In this document: positions 32,702-47,700 of the stretch, piece after piece
Layout of the letters: each line of letters begins with the position of its first letter
Position numbering within the stretch: position 1 is the first letter of the stretch
Origin: Saturnia japonica
Lineage: Eukaryota; Arthropoda; Insecta; Lepidoptera; Saturniidae
NCBI GenBank assembly: GCA_033032175.1
Contig: CM065325.1
Coordinates: 10,506,930 to 10,570,929, forward strand
Direction: 5' to 3'
DNA length: 64,000 nt
Translations under genes and position numbers: made by a program
Notes under the pieces: generated by a model
Databases searched by the model: none
Seen by the model: only the letters and a program-made list of their open reading frames with translations
What the model was told of the DNA's origin: nothing

Positions 32702-35700
32702 CTAGAGGACAAAATCTAATTTATATTTTACAATCCCGGTTAGCATTTTATAGCCCATTAACTGCGGAAGATTATAGGTGATATAACTTCTTGCAATGAC
32801 CCCAAGCAGCGAAGCAGTAACAATCAAAATCAAGCAATCTGTATCAAGCTTTAACCAAGTACGCGAAGTGAGAATGATAGCAAATATCACCCGGCGTTGG
32901 CGGCGGCCCGGTAAAGTTGATCGAATAAATTAAAACACAGGTTAAACCGTGTATCACAGCTAGTATGAAACATAATCCATATTTAATGAATTTGTTGCAT
33001 ACATAGAAATACGAAATAAATATCGGATATTAGGGTACACTTGTACTGCTCGATTCCTCTTACTCGTTCGTTTGTATTGTGAGAAAATCGATCCTTCTTT
33101 AAACTTAACATTTTACCATTTTTGTTTGCTCAGTTTTTTTTTAAATCGTTATATGTTTAGCTTTGTGTTCACAATCTCAATATGACCCAAGATGGTAGCA
33201 CACTAAACCTAATGGAAGACTAGCTCTCAAGTGATGCTGCCGGAACACACCTATTGGTGTTTGGCGACAGATTTTCAACTTGAGGGTGGTAGCTAACCAG
33301 GCGGACATCAGAAAAATTCCTACTATGCTATGGTTTCATCACGATGTTTTCCTTCACTGAAAGCTCAGGTTCATTGCAGGGATTCGAACTTACGTCAATC
33401 GACGCGGCGTCCGTACATGCTACCACTGAGCCATCATTGCTTCATTATAATAATTGTGACACCAACCTCTAAAGTCCACGTTCCCTGTGGATACTCTCCC
33501 CACGTGTGCGTAGTCATGAACGGCCATTTAGTGAAACCGTCTCGGGAATCGTCATCGTTTGCTCGTCTACTTAAAATCATTGATCTGGGGAAAAATTGCA
33601 GAGTCGCTCATAAATATTGATGAAATAATAGAATTAATTATTTTTTTATTTATTAGAATTTGAAACCGAATTCTTAGGTTGTTTTACCAAAGCATACCGA
33701 AAAAATTATATTTGTAATATGAAGTCAGCGGAGACGAATGATACAATTGTTTGGAAGGTTATTACCTCCTAAAATTCTGATTCATAGAATTTTCACCCTT
33801 AGTATAAATAAATCCTAAATCAGCCGGATTCGAACCATGGATCATTCGTACTATACATACAACAGTGCGTCCCAAGTCTGGTCATCACATAATATACATA
33901 TAGCAAAAGGAACCCTGTTCCTACCGGGTGTCCTACGAGGCTACGACAATTCTCAAGTTTTTTATTTACGTATATATCGTTGTTGCACTGACAAGATGCG
34001 CCACGTAATTCATTCTTACTTAAGGAGAAGCTAACATTACGTGTTTTTACTGATATTAAAGTAGAAAAATTAATAACGCTTATATATGAAAACTAAGATT
34101 TTTTTTACACATATATTATAATGAATCTAAAAACCCGACTTCAACAAAAACACGACTAAAAAACCATTTTATTTTTATTTTTGCTTTTGTGTTTTATTTC
34201 CAGACGTCGTACTTAAATATTATATAACCCTTGTCACTTCCACAATTAAGACAAATCTAACGCCACCTCGTATGCTAAAGTCCATCAATCCGTTTAGGCT
34301 ACAGAGCATGCTAAAGAAATAGACATACATACATACCATACATGAAAAACATAACCCTCCTTTTTCGCAGTCGCGTAAAAATTCCCTGTTTTATCTTTGA
34401 CGTACCGTGAAATTGTGGAACGATCTCCCGGCCAATGTTTTCCCTCCTTCTTACGACTTCGAGTATTTCAAGCATAAGGATATATAAGCAGGATGGCATG
34501 ACAGTGGTGACCGCCGATGTATTTGGATCTCTCGGTGGTCACCGTTGTGTTTGGATTATACTGTGTTTACCATCAGGGACCGTAAAATTGCCGAGCTACG
34601 ATAAAAACTTCCTAATGATATACATATTGAAAATAACTCAATACTGCCTCATACTGCCTCATTAGCCTAGTGGTCGTAAGCGTGACTGCTATGATCGAGG
34701 TCCTGGGTTCGATTCCAAAGGTTATTGGTTAGGTCGAGCAAAGTGTTATTGGATTTTTCTATGAAATTCTCAGTAGCAGCTCGGAGTTTGTGTTTGTGCC
34801 CGATAAATGGCAATAGGCGCGTCCTAGGTTACATGGGACCTAAAAACATACACAGCGAACTGTGGGTGAACAATAGTACACCTCTACCTAACCTTTCATG
34901 GATAAGGTGTGATGGTATGTATCGATATTAAATTGGTATTTACAATTTCGTATAATATATTAATGAGTGTATTCATGCTTAAAATGTATCTAGTACCTTG
35001 TGCCCATGGGGCTGGTGAGGAAGAATTCTAAATCCCCTCTACGAGTTGCGTTAGCACTGACGACGGCTTGCACGTGCTCCAAGTACCTCACCTCACTGGC
35101 CGTGCCGGAGCACGCGTTTGTCTCGATCTTCAATACCACATTAGCACCAGTAGGAATCTCACTGGAAACATTAAATAAATCATAGTGTTAGATGTGTAAT
35201 AAAATCCCGAAGCACATTACTGATTTGCCAGACAAGTTCAAGGACCATCCATGTTAAGCAGGTTTACTGAAAGATAAGCCTGAACGAGTTTTTATTGGCT
35301 TTTCTCGATGACTGAGATGTTTTCCGAAACGGTAGTAATCTTTGACAGTCATAAGTGCCTTCTTAGGGCCTAAATTGTTTTTTTTTTATTTTAATTGTTT
35401 TTTGCTACAAGGCAGCGTTTAAACATAGGTAATGATATATGGTAGAAGTAGCAGAATAAACCTAACATGCGGATTGGCTTTCAAAAACAGCTACCGAGGA
35501 TAGTTGGTTATGCAAACAATATCAGATTCTTTCTATGATATGCCTTTAACATTGTTTTCGAGTTGACTCCATCGAAGACTATATTTATAGTAGATTAGAG
35601 GTGGCATCCTTCGGAGGAGATTTTAAATGCAATCTAATTAGATATTATTAATGTAAAAATGAAGTATTACAACTAAAACTCAACTACGGCAAAAATCGGG

Positions 35701-38700
35701 CTCTTAAATTTTGTGTAATTGTGTAATCTTTTTACGATATGTGAAAGTGTTATTCACAGTAAATTATTATATCATAACAATCAAGGAATTAATTACTTAT
35801 AGGTACTTCCCGTGTACAACATTTGATTATGATCGGTTGAGAATTTTTTTTAACGTTTAAGTATATAGGATGCCTATCAACCTTTATGATAGTAACCGAT
35901 TCTATATAATATATATAGTAACGTTGTATATTTCTCAGATTTAAACATGTTACGCAAATCGCCCTAAGACTTCTGCGATTTTCATAAATATAAATATTGT
36001 TGACTCTTCCAAAAAAATTAAATATAGCTCTACAAAGTCGAAAACTTACGTATGAGCATTGACCGAGCCTGCCTCGCAGTGATATCGTGGAGGTACGGAA
36101 CGCCAGTTAGCTGCCAGAGCAGTCATAGCACCTGCATCCAACACTCCGAAACCGAAAAGATGGTTGAACTCCAAACCTACGCCGTTCATCGTCCAATGGA
36201 ACCGACCCTGTTGATACGTGTAATTATTTACTTATAATGAAGAGATTTACTGATTCACTTATATGTGGAATATTAACTTATGTGATAGAAATAACAAACG
36301 AGTAAGAACATATTCATGTCAAGTGATTTCATTAGACTAAATAAAATAGACTATAAATAAGACTTATTTTTAAATGCACATCAAAAAACTTATCATCCGT
36401 CAATTTATTTACATTAATAAAATATTTTTTGTATGAAAATAATTACTGTAATGCACAGAAACCAAATCTTTTACAAAACTAGTACTAAAATTAATCCGAA
36501 AATATGCAACAATACAATTTTTTTTTCTCTTATGCGCGACAAAAATGTTAGCCCATGTACGAAAATATTATTTTCATATCAAATATACTGAGCTCATCAA
36601 ATTAACCAAAGTGTACAAACGTAATAATCAAACATTAGATTATATCAATAAAAGGAATACTATAGTTTTACTTAAAGCCATTCAAAAGTAAGCGACCGTA
36701 GGGAGCTCCAAGCGTTAGGTTTCTTGAGATGAGGAAAAGAACGAGTGTATCGAGCGAAGCGAGCGAGCCGCGATAACACCGGCGAGTTCCATATAAACTG
36801 ACTTAGACGTTAAAAAAATAGACTAAAAAAAGAATAGAACAAAAATGAATTACAAAGTTTATTGTGCGGTAGTTATTATTAGATACGCTTTTATAAATAT
36901 CTCTATTTTTAAATTAATAGTGACGCGTCACTAACTCAAATTGTTGTTAAATTAATGATATTTGCTGTGAAGTCAGTATTTTTGATTAAGATTAGGTTAT
37001 TTTTTATATAAAAGAGGAAGGTTTTTTGATTTACTGTTAAATACCAGCCAATAAATAATAATAGTATGATTATATAAGTGTACCACACCAGCTGACGACA
37101 TTTTGGCGATTTCAAACAGCGAGAAATCAACAATTCTATATTTTTCCCACAGACAGTGGTACTACAAGAACACTTCTCGAGCATTCAGGTTTCCTCACGA
37201 TGTTTTCCTTCACTGTTAGCCGGTAGTATTGCCAATGTGAATTAGTAAACGTACGCGAATTCAGAAAAATGAGTAGGTACAAACCTGCCGGACATCGAAT
37301 TAATATTCCGCCGGTCTTAACCACTCAAACTTCACGACTTTTCAAACAAAAATAAAACTCAAATATATTAGCAGTTCTCTCTGAAGTTAGTGGGTATACG
37401 CGCGTCAAAGTGATACGCTTAAACGTGTCGCGTTTCGAGGTCAGTCGGAGTATATTTATTAACCAAGCGGTTTGTTTGGGATTTTTACCCGACTGGGTCG
37501 CAACCATTATACATTTATGGAGATAAACGGTCACTGTGACTCTCTTTTGGTTTGTCGCGTGAAAAGCAAAAACGCAAGTACATTTTTAGAATATTTAAAT
37601 GCAGGCGGCGTCTAATTAATACAAACAATCTTTTGTTTCTTCTTCTTCTTTCGAACATGGCAACTAGTCCTCTTTAATGAAGGCCATTACTGCCATTGTC
37701 AAGTGAATAAAATGTCCTGTCTTATGACGTCTTCTGTAGCCTAATAAGATGGTGGCTCCCTTATTAGAACTTTCAAAGGAATTTTTGTACGATCCCAGAA
37801 TGAATGTTTTCAGCAATATTTATAATCCACTTCACTTAAAAAATAAAAACCACAACATATCACTTCAAGATTCCGCCAAAAACTCATCTTCTGTTTCATT
37901 CCTAATTCAAGACACTCTAACAGAATTTCCCTAAATTAATTATTATAATAACCAGTAACTTTCTAAAATTACTAAAATTGCTCAATTATACCGCCATTAT
38001 CATACATCCAGCAAACAAATTTGCCGAATACAAAACAAAGAAGAATCGCAATATAGCATAGCATTGACATAGCCAAAGTCATTCTATAATTATTCTAGAA
38101 GAAAATATTAAAATCGATCCAGTTTTGAGGAGGAATAAGGGGCACATGAAATTTTGATATATTCCAGTTTACATATATCTAGGAATCATTCTGCAGTGGT
38201 CTCTCTCACACTATATTCGGTGTTTCGGGTACAATGCGATAGCAATAGAATTCTATTTCTGAAAACGTATTCTTCAAATGTCTTCCCAGTTGGCGATCGC
38301 GTTTTCTCCTAATATTCTTATAATCATAATTCAGACAAATCACCATCAAAAGTTATATATCATTCATAAATTTTCATGTGTAGGTACTTTTTTTTCGCTT
38401 ATTGCTTTTTGTTGTCGTTGTTTGTTTAGATTTTCAGCTATTGCATTTGTAAACGACGTATTTCAAGCTGTCAGTGAGCGCTGCTGTACTTGGATCATGC
38501 TATACCTTCATCGTAATAAGTTTTAAACACTCACCTCTTAATTTTAAAATTGGTAACATTTTCTTGTAGTTCTAAGTATTTATCATAGATTAATGATTGG
38601 CTTCCGCTGGCGCTGCAACTAAAAATACGTTCGAGTCGGCGTACACGAGTCAGTGTTTTACCGACAATACTGTCACGTTGACAAAATTCATTTCAAATAA

Positions 38701-41700
38701 TCACTACACACTACGATATTAAGTTGCCATATTTTAGGAGCTATTGTTTGAGTTGAAGCGTCAGCGGAAACCAAACATTAATATATGAATATACAATTTT
38801 TTTTATATGACTAACTATGACTAATGTAAGTATAGTACAATACAAAAACAGTGACGACCGCCGAGAGACACACGATGTGCATAAACGAATCACTACTACG
38901 ACGACGGGTTTATCACTATTTGTTGACCACAATATGGTGGTTGCGACTAATTCGGGCCGTGTAGTCTTACCACCTAATATCGCCTTTTTCTCATTTGTTA
39001 CTCAGCAAGGGTGTGCACCACGTTCATGTGAGGTTACTTGGGAATTCTCAAAGATTCCTTTGACTTAAATTGAAATGAAATTTAGAATATTTAATAAAAC
39101 ATTCATTTAATATTCACGAGTTCTGAGAGACCGTAAAATAAACTATTGGCATTTCGAAATTGCTAAATACTCAACATTTTGAGTTTAGTTAGTCTATATA
39201 TAATATTGTGACCTTAATAAACTTAATTTAAAACTAAGTTACATTTCGTAAAAGGTAACGAACTTCTGAAACTTTGCAGACAAAAGCCTACAAAAGTCGG
39301 TGGAAGTTGAGGGATGTTGTCTATACGTATCTCACCTTTCCATTTCATGTAAGAAAACTGTTGCTAGCTAATTAGCACATTTACCGTAGCAAAGTTTTAA
39401 AAATGTCTTTCAATCGAAGGTTTCTCTCTTTACTAAATAAAATAATATATAAATAAAACAAAACATTTTAAAGGATACAATATGTAGCCTAAGTCGTATG
39501 ATACACTAGATTTCACGTTAAAATCCTAGTTCACTTAGTTTTCATAAAATTATATCGGTTGAATTATTAACAATAGTGTTTGAGCCAATTATTTAAATTA
39601 GTTCATTTTCTTGATTATATGACCAGAATGAAATCAGACAAACCGACTTCTTCTAATCTGTTGTCCTTCCTAATACCAATTGGCTGACGACGCTGTAGCG
39701 TCATACGACGTCACTGTTGGAGGTACACCGCCGCCACCCTTACCAACATTATTAAAATCGGATCGCTCGAGTGGGTGTGACGACAATTATTACGTCGCAA
39801 TACGTTGACCGATCGTCTCGCGGTGGTATGATCGCGGCGCTCCGTGTGTGCATTTTGTATTAAAAACATACCATCTGTTAACGTGGTGAAGAACGTTTAG
39901 CGATGGAATACGCTTGTGTGCAGCGTATGACCTGACGTTATAAGCTCCAGCTATTAAGGAAGCAGTTTCAAGTTCAAGTTAGTGAATGATATTCCTTCCC
40001 ATATATTCAATTGGATGTAACAATTGAAATAGTTGTCTGTCGTTCATTGCTCACTGAGCTATACTATCGAAGGCCGCACCAGACTAGGAAACAGGCAATC
40101 TTTATTTAAAACCGCCGCTCCATGTGGTATGTGAGAGAACCAAGGGAAGACCGCAAAATTAACTCCTCGCACACACAAATAGTATATTACTTATGCTAAC
40201 GTGAATGTAACATAAATGTTAACTTTAATAATACCTTAGCGTCGTAGAGTGAATTTCTCTTTGACGTTAAAACCGTCAAATGTTGTATATCTCTCCAGGT
40301 AAGATTTGGGCTGAAAAAAGATTGAAAGAATTATACAAAATTACTCTCTGTATTATTTTCTTTGTACATGGATTATTTGTATAATGTTTTAACGATATTC
40401 TTACTTGTTAAAAATGTATTAAAACGTTATTATAATACTTTAATGTGTTTTAGAATTTGCTTTTTCTTATTTATTAAATTATTTTTACAAATCAAAATAA
40501 TTTTCACAATTAAAATTTTTTTTTTGTACCTATACCGTTTAATTATTTTTGTACGATTAAAAAACACCGTAAAATGAATTTTCATTTTTAGTTCACCATG
40601 TTGCATTTCGGTTATGTAATATGCGCGGCTTTAAATTTTACGCACCAGGCGAAAGTATAGCTTTAATAACTTACTTAGCATGAAGGGCAAGAGCGAATAC
40701 GCCAGCGGCCTCTGGCGCAGCCGCCGAGGTACCGGAGTGCGTCGCAGTGCATTTGCCGTAAAGGTCTGTTGTGGCGACACCTGTGCTTGGATCGCGGGCG
40801 CCATTACTGAACGTACTCGCAAGAGTTGATGAACAGGATTCGTCGTAATGAGCATTCTGACCGTCATTAATAGCGCTAGAAATTAAAAAAGTCAAGTTTT
40901 AGGAACAACTGATGAATATAAATATTGCAAATTAAAGAGGGAAAATTCTAAGTCAACTCTATATTTACATTTTTTTTTATTATATATCATATCTACTGTC
41001 TTTATTGATTTCTCATTGTTCCTGTGCTTGCCAAATTGAAACACTCGCAATGTTTTACAGAGGATTTTCTTGGAGCTACGGATTTTATCATGTTGCAATA
41101 TACAATTAACAGCGTCCGCCTAGCGTCCTAAAAAGTCTTAGCGTGAGCTCTAATTTCTACGTGATTCTAAATAATCCAAATTTCTGTCCATATTTAAGGT
41201 CATTTGTACTCTAAATCTTTACAAAGTTAATAGCACCGTGTATAAGTACACAACAATGCCAATGCTCATTTAAACAAATATTATATTCTCAATAGGTAGA
41301 GAAACGAAGCAGACTGAACAAATAAATGTTGCAAGTCTAAATTACTTTAATTTTCGTATGATTTCTATACATACCGAGTTATTTATCAACATACAAATAC
41401 AGCCAAAGTTTGAATGCTCTGAATAAATTTTATTAATTTAGAGTATGAACATTTTTAAATAGAAAAGTTAGTGTTGCAGTCCAATCGGCCTTCACATTGA
41501 AACTGAACGATTAGATCAGCGACTCCGTGAACGCGAGAAAGCGGCAGTATATGCTTACCTGTTTATTGACACAGTCCACATAGAAGCTGCGTAACCGTCG
41601 CAATTACAGTCATCGTCCTCGCCGCCATCCCCGCTGGCCCAAACGTAAATATTTCCGAGACCGTTTCGACCCTGTATAAAAAAAGACCATAAACTGTAAA

Positions 41701-44700
41701 CTTATTGGCCGCTCCACACTCACGCCGTGAACACCCGTGAAAAGACGTGAACTCGAGTGTGTGGATTTCACGCTTGTACACGGGGTTCACGCCTGTTTGC
41801 GCCTCGGTTACCGTTCCGAGTCGGTTTTTTGTGGCTGCGTCAAAGGGTTCGCAGCCGCGCAGCATGAACTGCGCGAACGGTTATCTACATTCACGGCGTC
41901 GCAGTTCAATTCTTATAAATTGAGTATGCTAAACAACTATTACCGACCGCTACAAATGTCCCTAATCCTACCGCCTCACGGGTAAATCGCCGACAGTCTG
42001 CCGCCTCACGGAAAAAACGCCGACTGAGAACCTTTTTCACCGACCCAGACGATAAAGTCGAGAAAGCTAACGTGTTCTACTCCACCGTCTCTCTAAACAG
42101 AGCGTGCCACCACCCACGCCCGCGTAACCACCTTTCTCTCCGCAGAGGAAGGGCGGTCAATTTCGCTCCCGCACACCCGCTACGTCCACCCTCACTAGCG
42201 GCAACTCAAGCCTAGGTCCGTTCCTCGGTGTGAAACCCTTGGGTCAGGCAGCCGCCCGCGTGATACAAATGACACTATACGTGCAGCACTTAGCTACCCA
42301 CATACAAACATTACACACATATGTACATACGTGCACACCTCACAGGTACATATGTTCTGTAAGGAACCTTTATTTTATTTTTTTACGCTGGTTAGTGTAG
42401 ACCATATTTCAGATTACTAAATACATATACACATGTTCCTTCCTTCTTCCCAGGAGGATGGAACATCTATATGTTAGTTTAGCTCGAATTTACGGGTAGG
42501 GAATTAGTCAGGTCGCGACTTAATTGCTATCGCGACAACCGCGTCAGCCGAGGTCCGGCCACTTTGGCACCCTTGTGCGTGAGTTGTCCAAAACTTTTGC
42601 GGCTGAATGCCCTAAGCGCTCGCCCCCAAGTTCGATGAAGCTGTAAAAGCTATCAGCGGCTCTGTTTTTGGATAGGGCCCCTAAGGCTAAAAGTATAGTC
42701 AGTCAGAAAAAAAAACTAACACAGTACTGTAATAATTCTATTAAATGTGTAAATTATTCAATATTTATGATGATAATATTGCCAGATTGGACGGTACTTT
42801 AGATAAATGTATCATGTTAAAAAAAGCATGTCTAAAGATTAATTAACTCGTCCTGTTGCGATGTATACTCGTTATCCACCATCACCTTTCTCTTTGTTTG
42901 TTTTGTATGTTTATTAAAGCAAATGATTAGAAAATACCAGTACACATAGATTCAAAGACGCAACATCTGAAGTTACGTCCATTTAGTGACAGTGAGTGAA
43001 CCCGACTGTGAATATTATGAGTGCACGGTACGGCAAAGGTAAGAATTTGTGAACTTTCAGCCTACCAATTGCACTGCCGGTCTATTTCCATGTTAACGTA
43101 ATATAATTCTGTAAGCAGTGGAACCTGTGCAAAGTTCGATGCCAGTAGCCATTGTTACAACTTTATGTATCATAAATAACGTATAAGTATTATTTTCTGA
43201 CTAGAACTGACTACAATTTGATATAAATTGCTGGCTAAATGCATCGATATCTCCATCAGTTGTCAGAGCGTCTTTTACCTTTCCAACCCCTCCTGATAAC
43301 TTCAAAATTCTGTTCTACCCCAATTTTCAATAGATGTAATAGATCGATTGATAGATTTCCAAAAAAATAAATAAAAAACGCTACCGTATTCCGCAATCGA
43401 AGATATGAGCGAAAACAGTAACTGTCATAGGAAGCGTTCCAACTGTCCTCAGAAGTAGCTAATAATTCGTACTGTATTTTATATTTGAGGTTGATTAATT
43501 TTTTATTCTTTATTAGTTTGGCCACAATTTCATCTGATGCTATGTGACAATCTACAGCTCCCGGTAAATATCTATAGCTGCATGGCGACAGATTTTCAAC
43601 TTGAGGGTAGCAGTTATCCAGGCAGATATTAAAAAATGCCCTACCACCAACGCAACGCAAGCTCAAGCTTCGAAGTCACGTCGTTCGAAGCTGTGTCCGT
43701 ACACGCTATGATTGCTTTAAAACTGTTAATTAACATTTAGTGAACTACGTCAAAATTAAATAAATAAATCAAAATGTTACGTAAAAAATTAACGATTACT
43801 TAAAAAGTACCCAACGATCTGTTACATTTAAGTTCAAAATAAAATTTATTTCACTAGCTGATGTTTTACTTCCATCTCCGAAGGAAACTTACGTACGTAC
43901 GTAAATGCTATAGGAAATATTACGCAATAGAACTCAAGGTCCAAGAAGCGCTTTCTGGCTTAACTTCAAGTGAAAAGGAAAATGATTGAGCGTGTCGTCT
44001 GATCCCTAATCCTGACTATTCAAGTCGGGTTGACATTCCGCGGACAGATTTAATAAATTATAACCTTGACCTTTGCGGATAATCTAGGTCCGTTTATCAT
44101 TTTTAAACATACTTAGATAATACACGCCGTGTTATAGTTATGTATTATAACTAGCGGTGTTTCTGCGGCTCCTTTACACGTTTGTTATTTACGCAATAGT
44201 TATTTACATTCATGTATTATTATTATTATTACATTCATATTACAATTCATGTATTTTATAAATTTAGGAATGACATGTATTTCCAGTATACAATTTTTAT
44301 CAAAATCTGTTGATAATTATTAGTTGTTTACGACTAGCTCTGCCCCATGGTTTCACCCGTGTTAAAATTTGGATAGAACCACCACACCCCTTTAGGCGTT
44401 GAATTTTCAAATATCCGTTCTTAGCGGACGCATACATCATAATTACTATCTCTGTGCCGAGTTTCAATCCAATCCGTTCAGTAATTTAATCTATGTTTTG
44501 ATAGATCAGTCAGTCAGTCACGGTTTCCTTTTATATTATATGTATTTAGATTTCCAAAAGTATTATTGACAACTCTTGGATAATTATGGAATGACTTATA
44601 CTTGCCGTGATTCCAAATATTTTTTGGAAATAACTTTTTTACCATTTCAAAAATTATTATTTAAAATTCTTAGGCATAGCTCATCAATTATGAAATGACA

Positions 44701-47700
44701 TATTATGCTTTCGGTGAACAAAATTTAATAAAAATCGCATTTTTGAGTTAAATTTAGACAGACTGACAGTAAAATTTAATTGCATATTCGTGATAGGAGT
44801 TCTTTATTAGAACTAGCTGACCCGCGCCATTTCATCTGCTTCACGTAATGAAAGCTCTCAAAAGGAATAAATTTTCCTCATTTTTGCAACATTTTTCATT
44901 GATGCTCCGCTCCTATGGGCCGTAGCGTGATGTTATATAGCCTAATAGCCTTCCTCTATAAATGGGCTAAATAATTTTCTCATTCGAACCAGTAGTCCTT
45001 AGCGTGTTCAACCAAACAAACTCTTCAGCTTTATAATATTAGTATAGATATCCATCGAGAAATTTGGAAAAGAAATTGTACAGACAGACATACAATTTAT
45101 TAATATAAATAGATAATTCAATATATACATACATATTTATATAAAATAACACACAATATTTCATAAGTAAAGCCAAAACAGATATTATAAGAACAATGTA
45201 GTATAAAATGATATTACTAAAAACAAAAAGAAAAGAAAAATGCGTGTAATTTTCTCTGACAACCTCGTGTGTTTATGTGTGTTATTGGGCGTGCGTTAGT
45301 CACACTGTGTCTGTGTATTTATGTGTGTCGTGCATCTTTGTTACATGTGCCTATTCTGCAACAATTTCTAAACATTCTTGTTAAAAGTTAATATTCAAGT
45401 CAAACCAATTATGCCCTACAAATATTAGTAAATACTTCATTTGAAACGCTTTCTTGAACTGTAGACGACCCTGTTGAAATAAACTCAAACAGAAAAATCC
45501 ACTCTAAATCTATAAAATACTAATCTTGGAGGAAAAACTTGTAGTTCAATTTGTCGGACAAATTCGAAGTAGAAACCCTTTCTTTGATCCTATCTTGAAC
45601 TTATCACAATGGTTAAAAGGAGGTTTTCGTACGTGATCCATTGTTATTGAAATTAAAAGGGATTTGTGTTTTTATTCTTGTCCGCCCCGTCTGTTCAAGT
45701 CACATTTATCTTCGAGAAAAGTCGGCTTTACTGGATTGAAAAATATATGTAATAATCTCTTTCTTTAATTAGTTCTTAAAGTGGGCGTATCTGCTCTTTT
45801 TTTAAATCTTTTATTTTGTTAATTATGAGTCTATAATTATTATCTGTGAGGAAATCTCGGAAGGTATCTTTCATGCAAATGATTTGTTAAGAAAGCCGTA
45901 ATAGACGCTATTTCAATTCTCATGTTAGCCTGGATTTTGCTTTACTTCATCCAATGGTCTTTTATAAGCCCGTATGTTTGAACACTCATCCAATTCTCTT
46001 AATACAATAAATGTAGGTTAAGTAGGTACAGGGAAACACAAAGATGTTTATAGTAAAAGAACTCTTTCACGAAACTGCCATATCATTGTAGAATATATTA
46101 CAGCGTAATCTTTAATACGCTAAACCATAACATCTGCGCCTATATTAAATTTGTTTAATAAACAAGAAACCGAATGATAATGATTTATATACACTCATCA
46201 AAAAAGTCTAAGCAACATGTACTAATTTAAATTTTAGGATGGTTCTTCACATTATAACGTTGTATTTTATTTTTAAAATAATATCTTTAGGGTTCTATGA
46301 TGTAAAAACAACAGCTGTTGTCTTTATAAGTTCTTTTAATAACAGAATTGAACAATATTAGAATATACTGTAGAAACTAAGATACATAAGAAACTAAACT
46401 TTTTTCTTACAAAATGAAATTTCTAAAGAAAATGTATTTATTGTGAAAGAATAGAACAATTTAATACAAAGTATGGGCTCCTCTGCTATTCAGAACTTGT
46501 CGGCAACGATTATTCATTGAATTAATGAGACTGTTTATGTCATCTTGCGGTATTCGCTCCCAGTGGAATTGTAGCAAATCCTTCAGCTGTTGGGTTGTTG
46601 TCGCTCCGTCCAAGTCCTTCAAAACACGTCTCTGGAGCATGTCCCATGCGTGCTCGATGGGGTTGAGATCTGGCGATTGTGCAGGCCAGGGCAATACCCG
46701 GATGTTCTCCGTTGCAAAGTATTCACTGGTTCGCCGAGCTCTATGTGAACGCGCATTGTCATGCATTAACCTAAAATCGGAGCCAAAGGTATGTGCAAAT
46801 GGGTAGACATAAGGTCTGAGAATATTCTCAATGTAATTTTCAGCATTCATGTTTCCATTTACAAAAACGAGCTCAGTTCGCCTGTTCTTCATAATACCCG
46901 TCCATAATATAACTGTTGAGCCGCTGTATGGATGAACTTCCTGAACGCACCTGAGCCTTTCAGTATTTCCGGGCCGACGATACACTCGCACCCTTCTTGT
47001 ATCAGGCTGAAACCCGAATCGCGACTCATCGGAAAACATAATTTTATCCCATTGTTCCTGGGTCCATGTTATGCGTTCTCTACACCATTCATATCGACGA
47101 GCGCGATTCCCGTGACGTATCGGTGGGCACCTGATTGGGCGTCGAGCTCGTAGGCCGTACTCATGCAGTCGATTTCACACAGTTTGAGGACTTACATCAA
47201 CACCACTTGAAATTTGTAGCCTCAAACTTATCTCTCGAGCGGTTAACATCGGCTGGCGTCTTGCAGTCAGTTGTATGTACCGGTCTTGCCGAGTGGTTGT
47301 ACTCCTTTTACGGCCTGGATGCTGTTCAGCGGGTTCTCCTGTATTATTGTAGCGCTGCCAAAGACGACAAATAACACTTCTATGAATGCCAAAATGTCGA
47401 GATACCTGAGATTGATTACTTCCCGCTTGCAACATCCCTACAGCTCTTTGCATTTCATCTGCCATCAAATGACGTCGCTTCATGACGTAAAGAATATCTA
47501 ACAATTCAATTTTGTCGCTAACTTTATTTAAATGGTTGGTAAAATTATAAAATCAAGACTAAACGTAGCAATTAAAACGCAATTAAATTCAAACAAATTC
47601 GCAGTCATTTGAATTTTATGAAAAAACAAAACGTAATCAAATTTTTTTTTTATAACCAGCCAGTATGTCATCAATAACAAAAAAGTTTACTTACCTACGC

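Noticed and set aside
34640..34710. tRNA gene (A and B boxes visible)
   Set aside because: No cloverleaf can be completed; it is the head of a SINE, as at 20940, 24330, 33440 and 55491.
43256..43666. 136-codon minus-strand frame
   Set aside because: Its N-terminal part is SINE sequence (43560-43715) and the rest shows no domain; treated as chance.
46525..47501. Several plus-strand frames
   Set aside because: Shadows of the minus-strand Tc1-like transposase.
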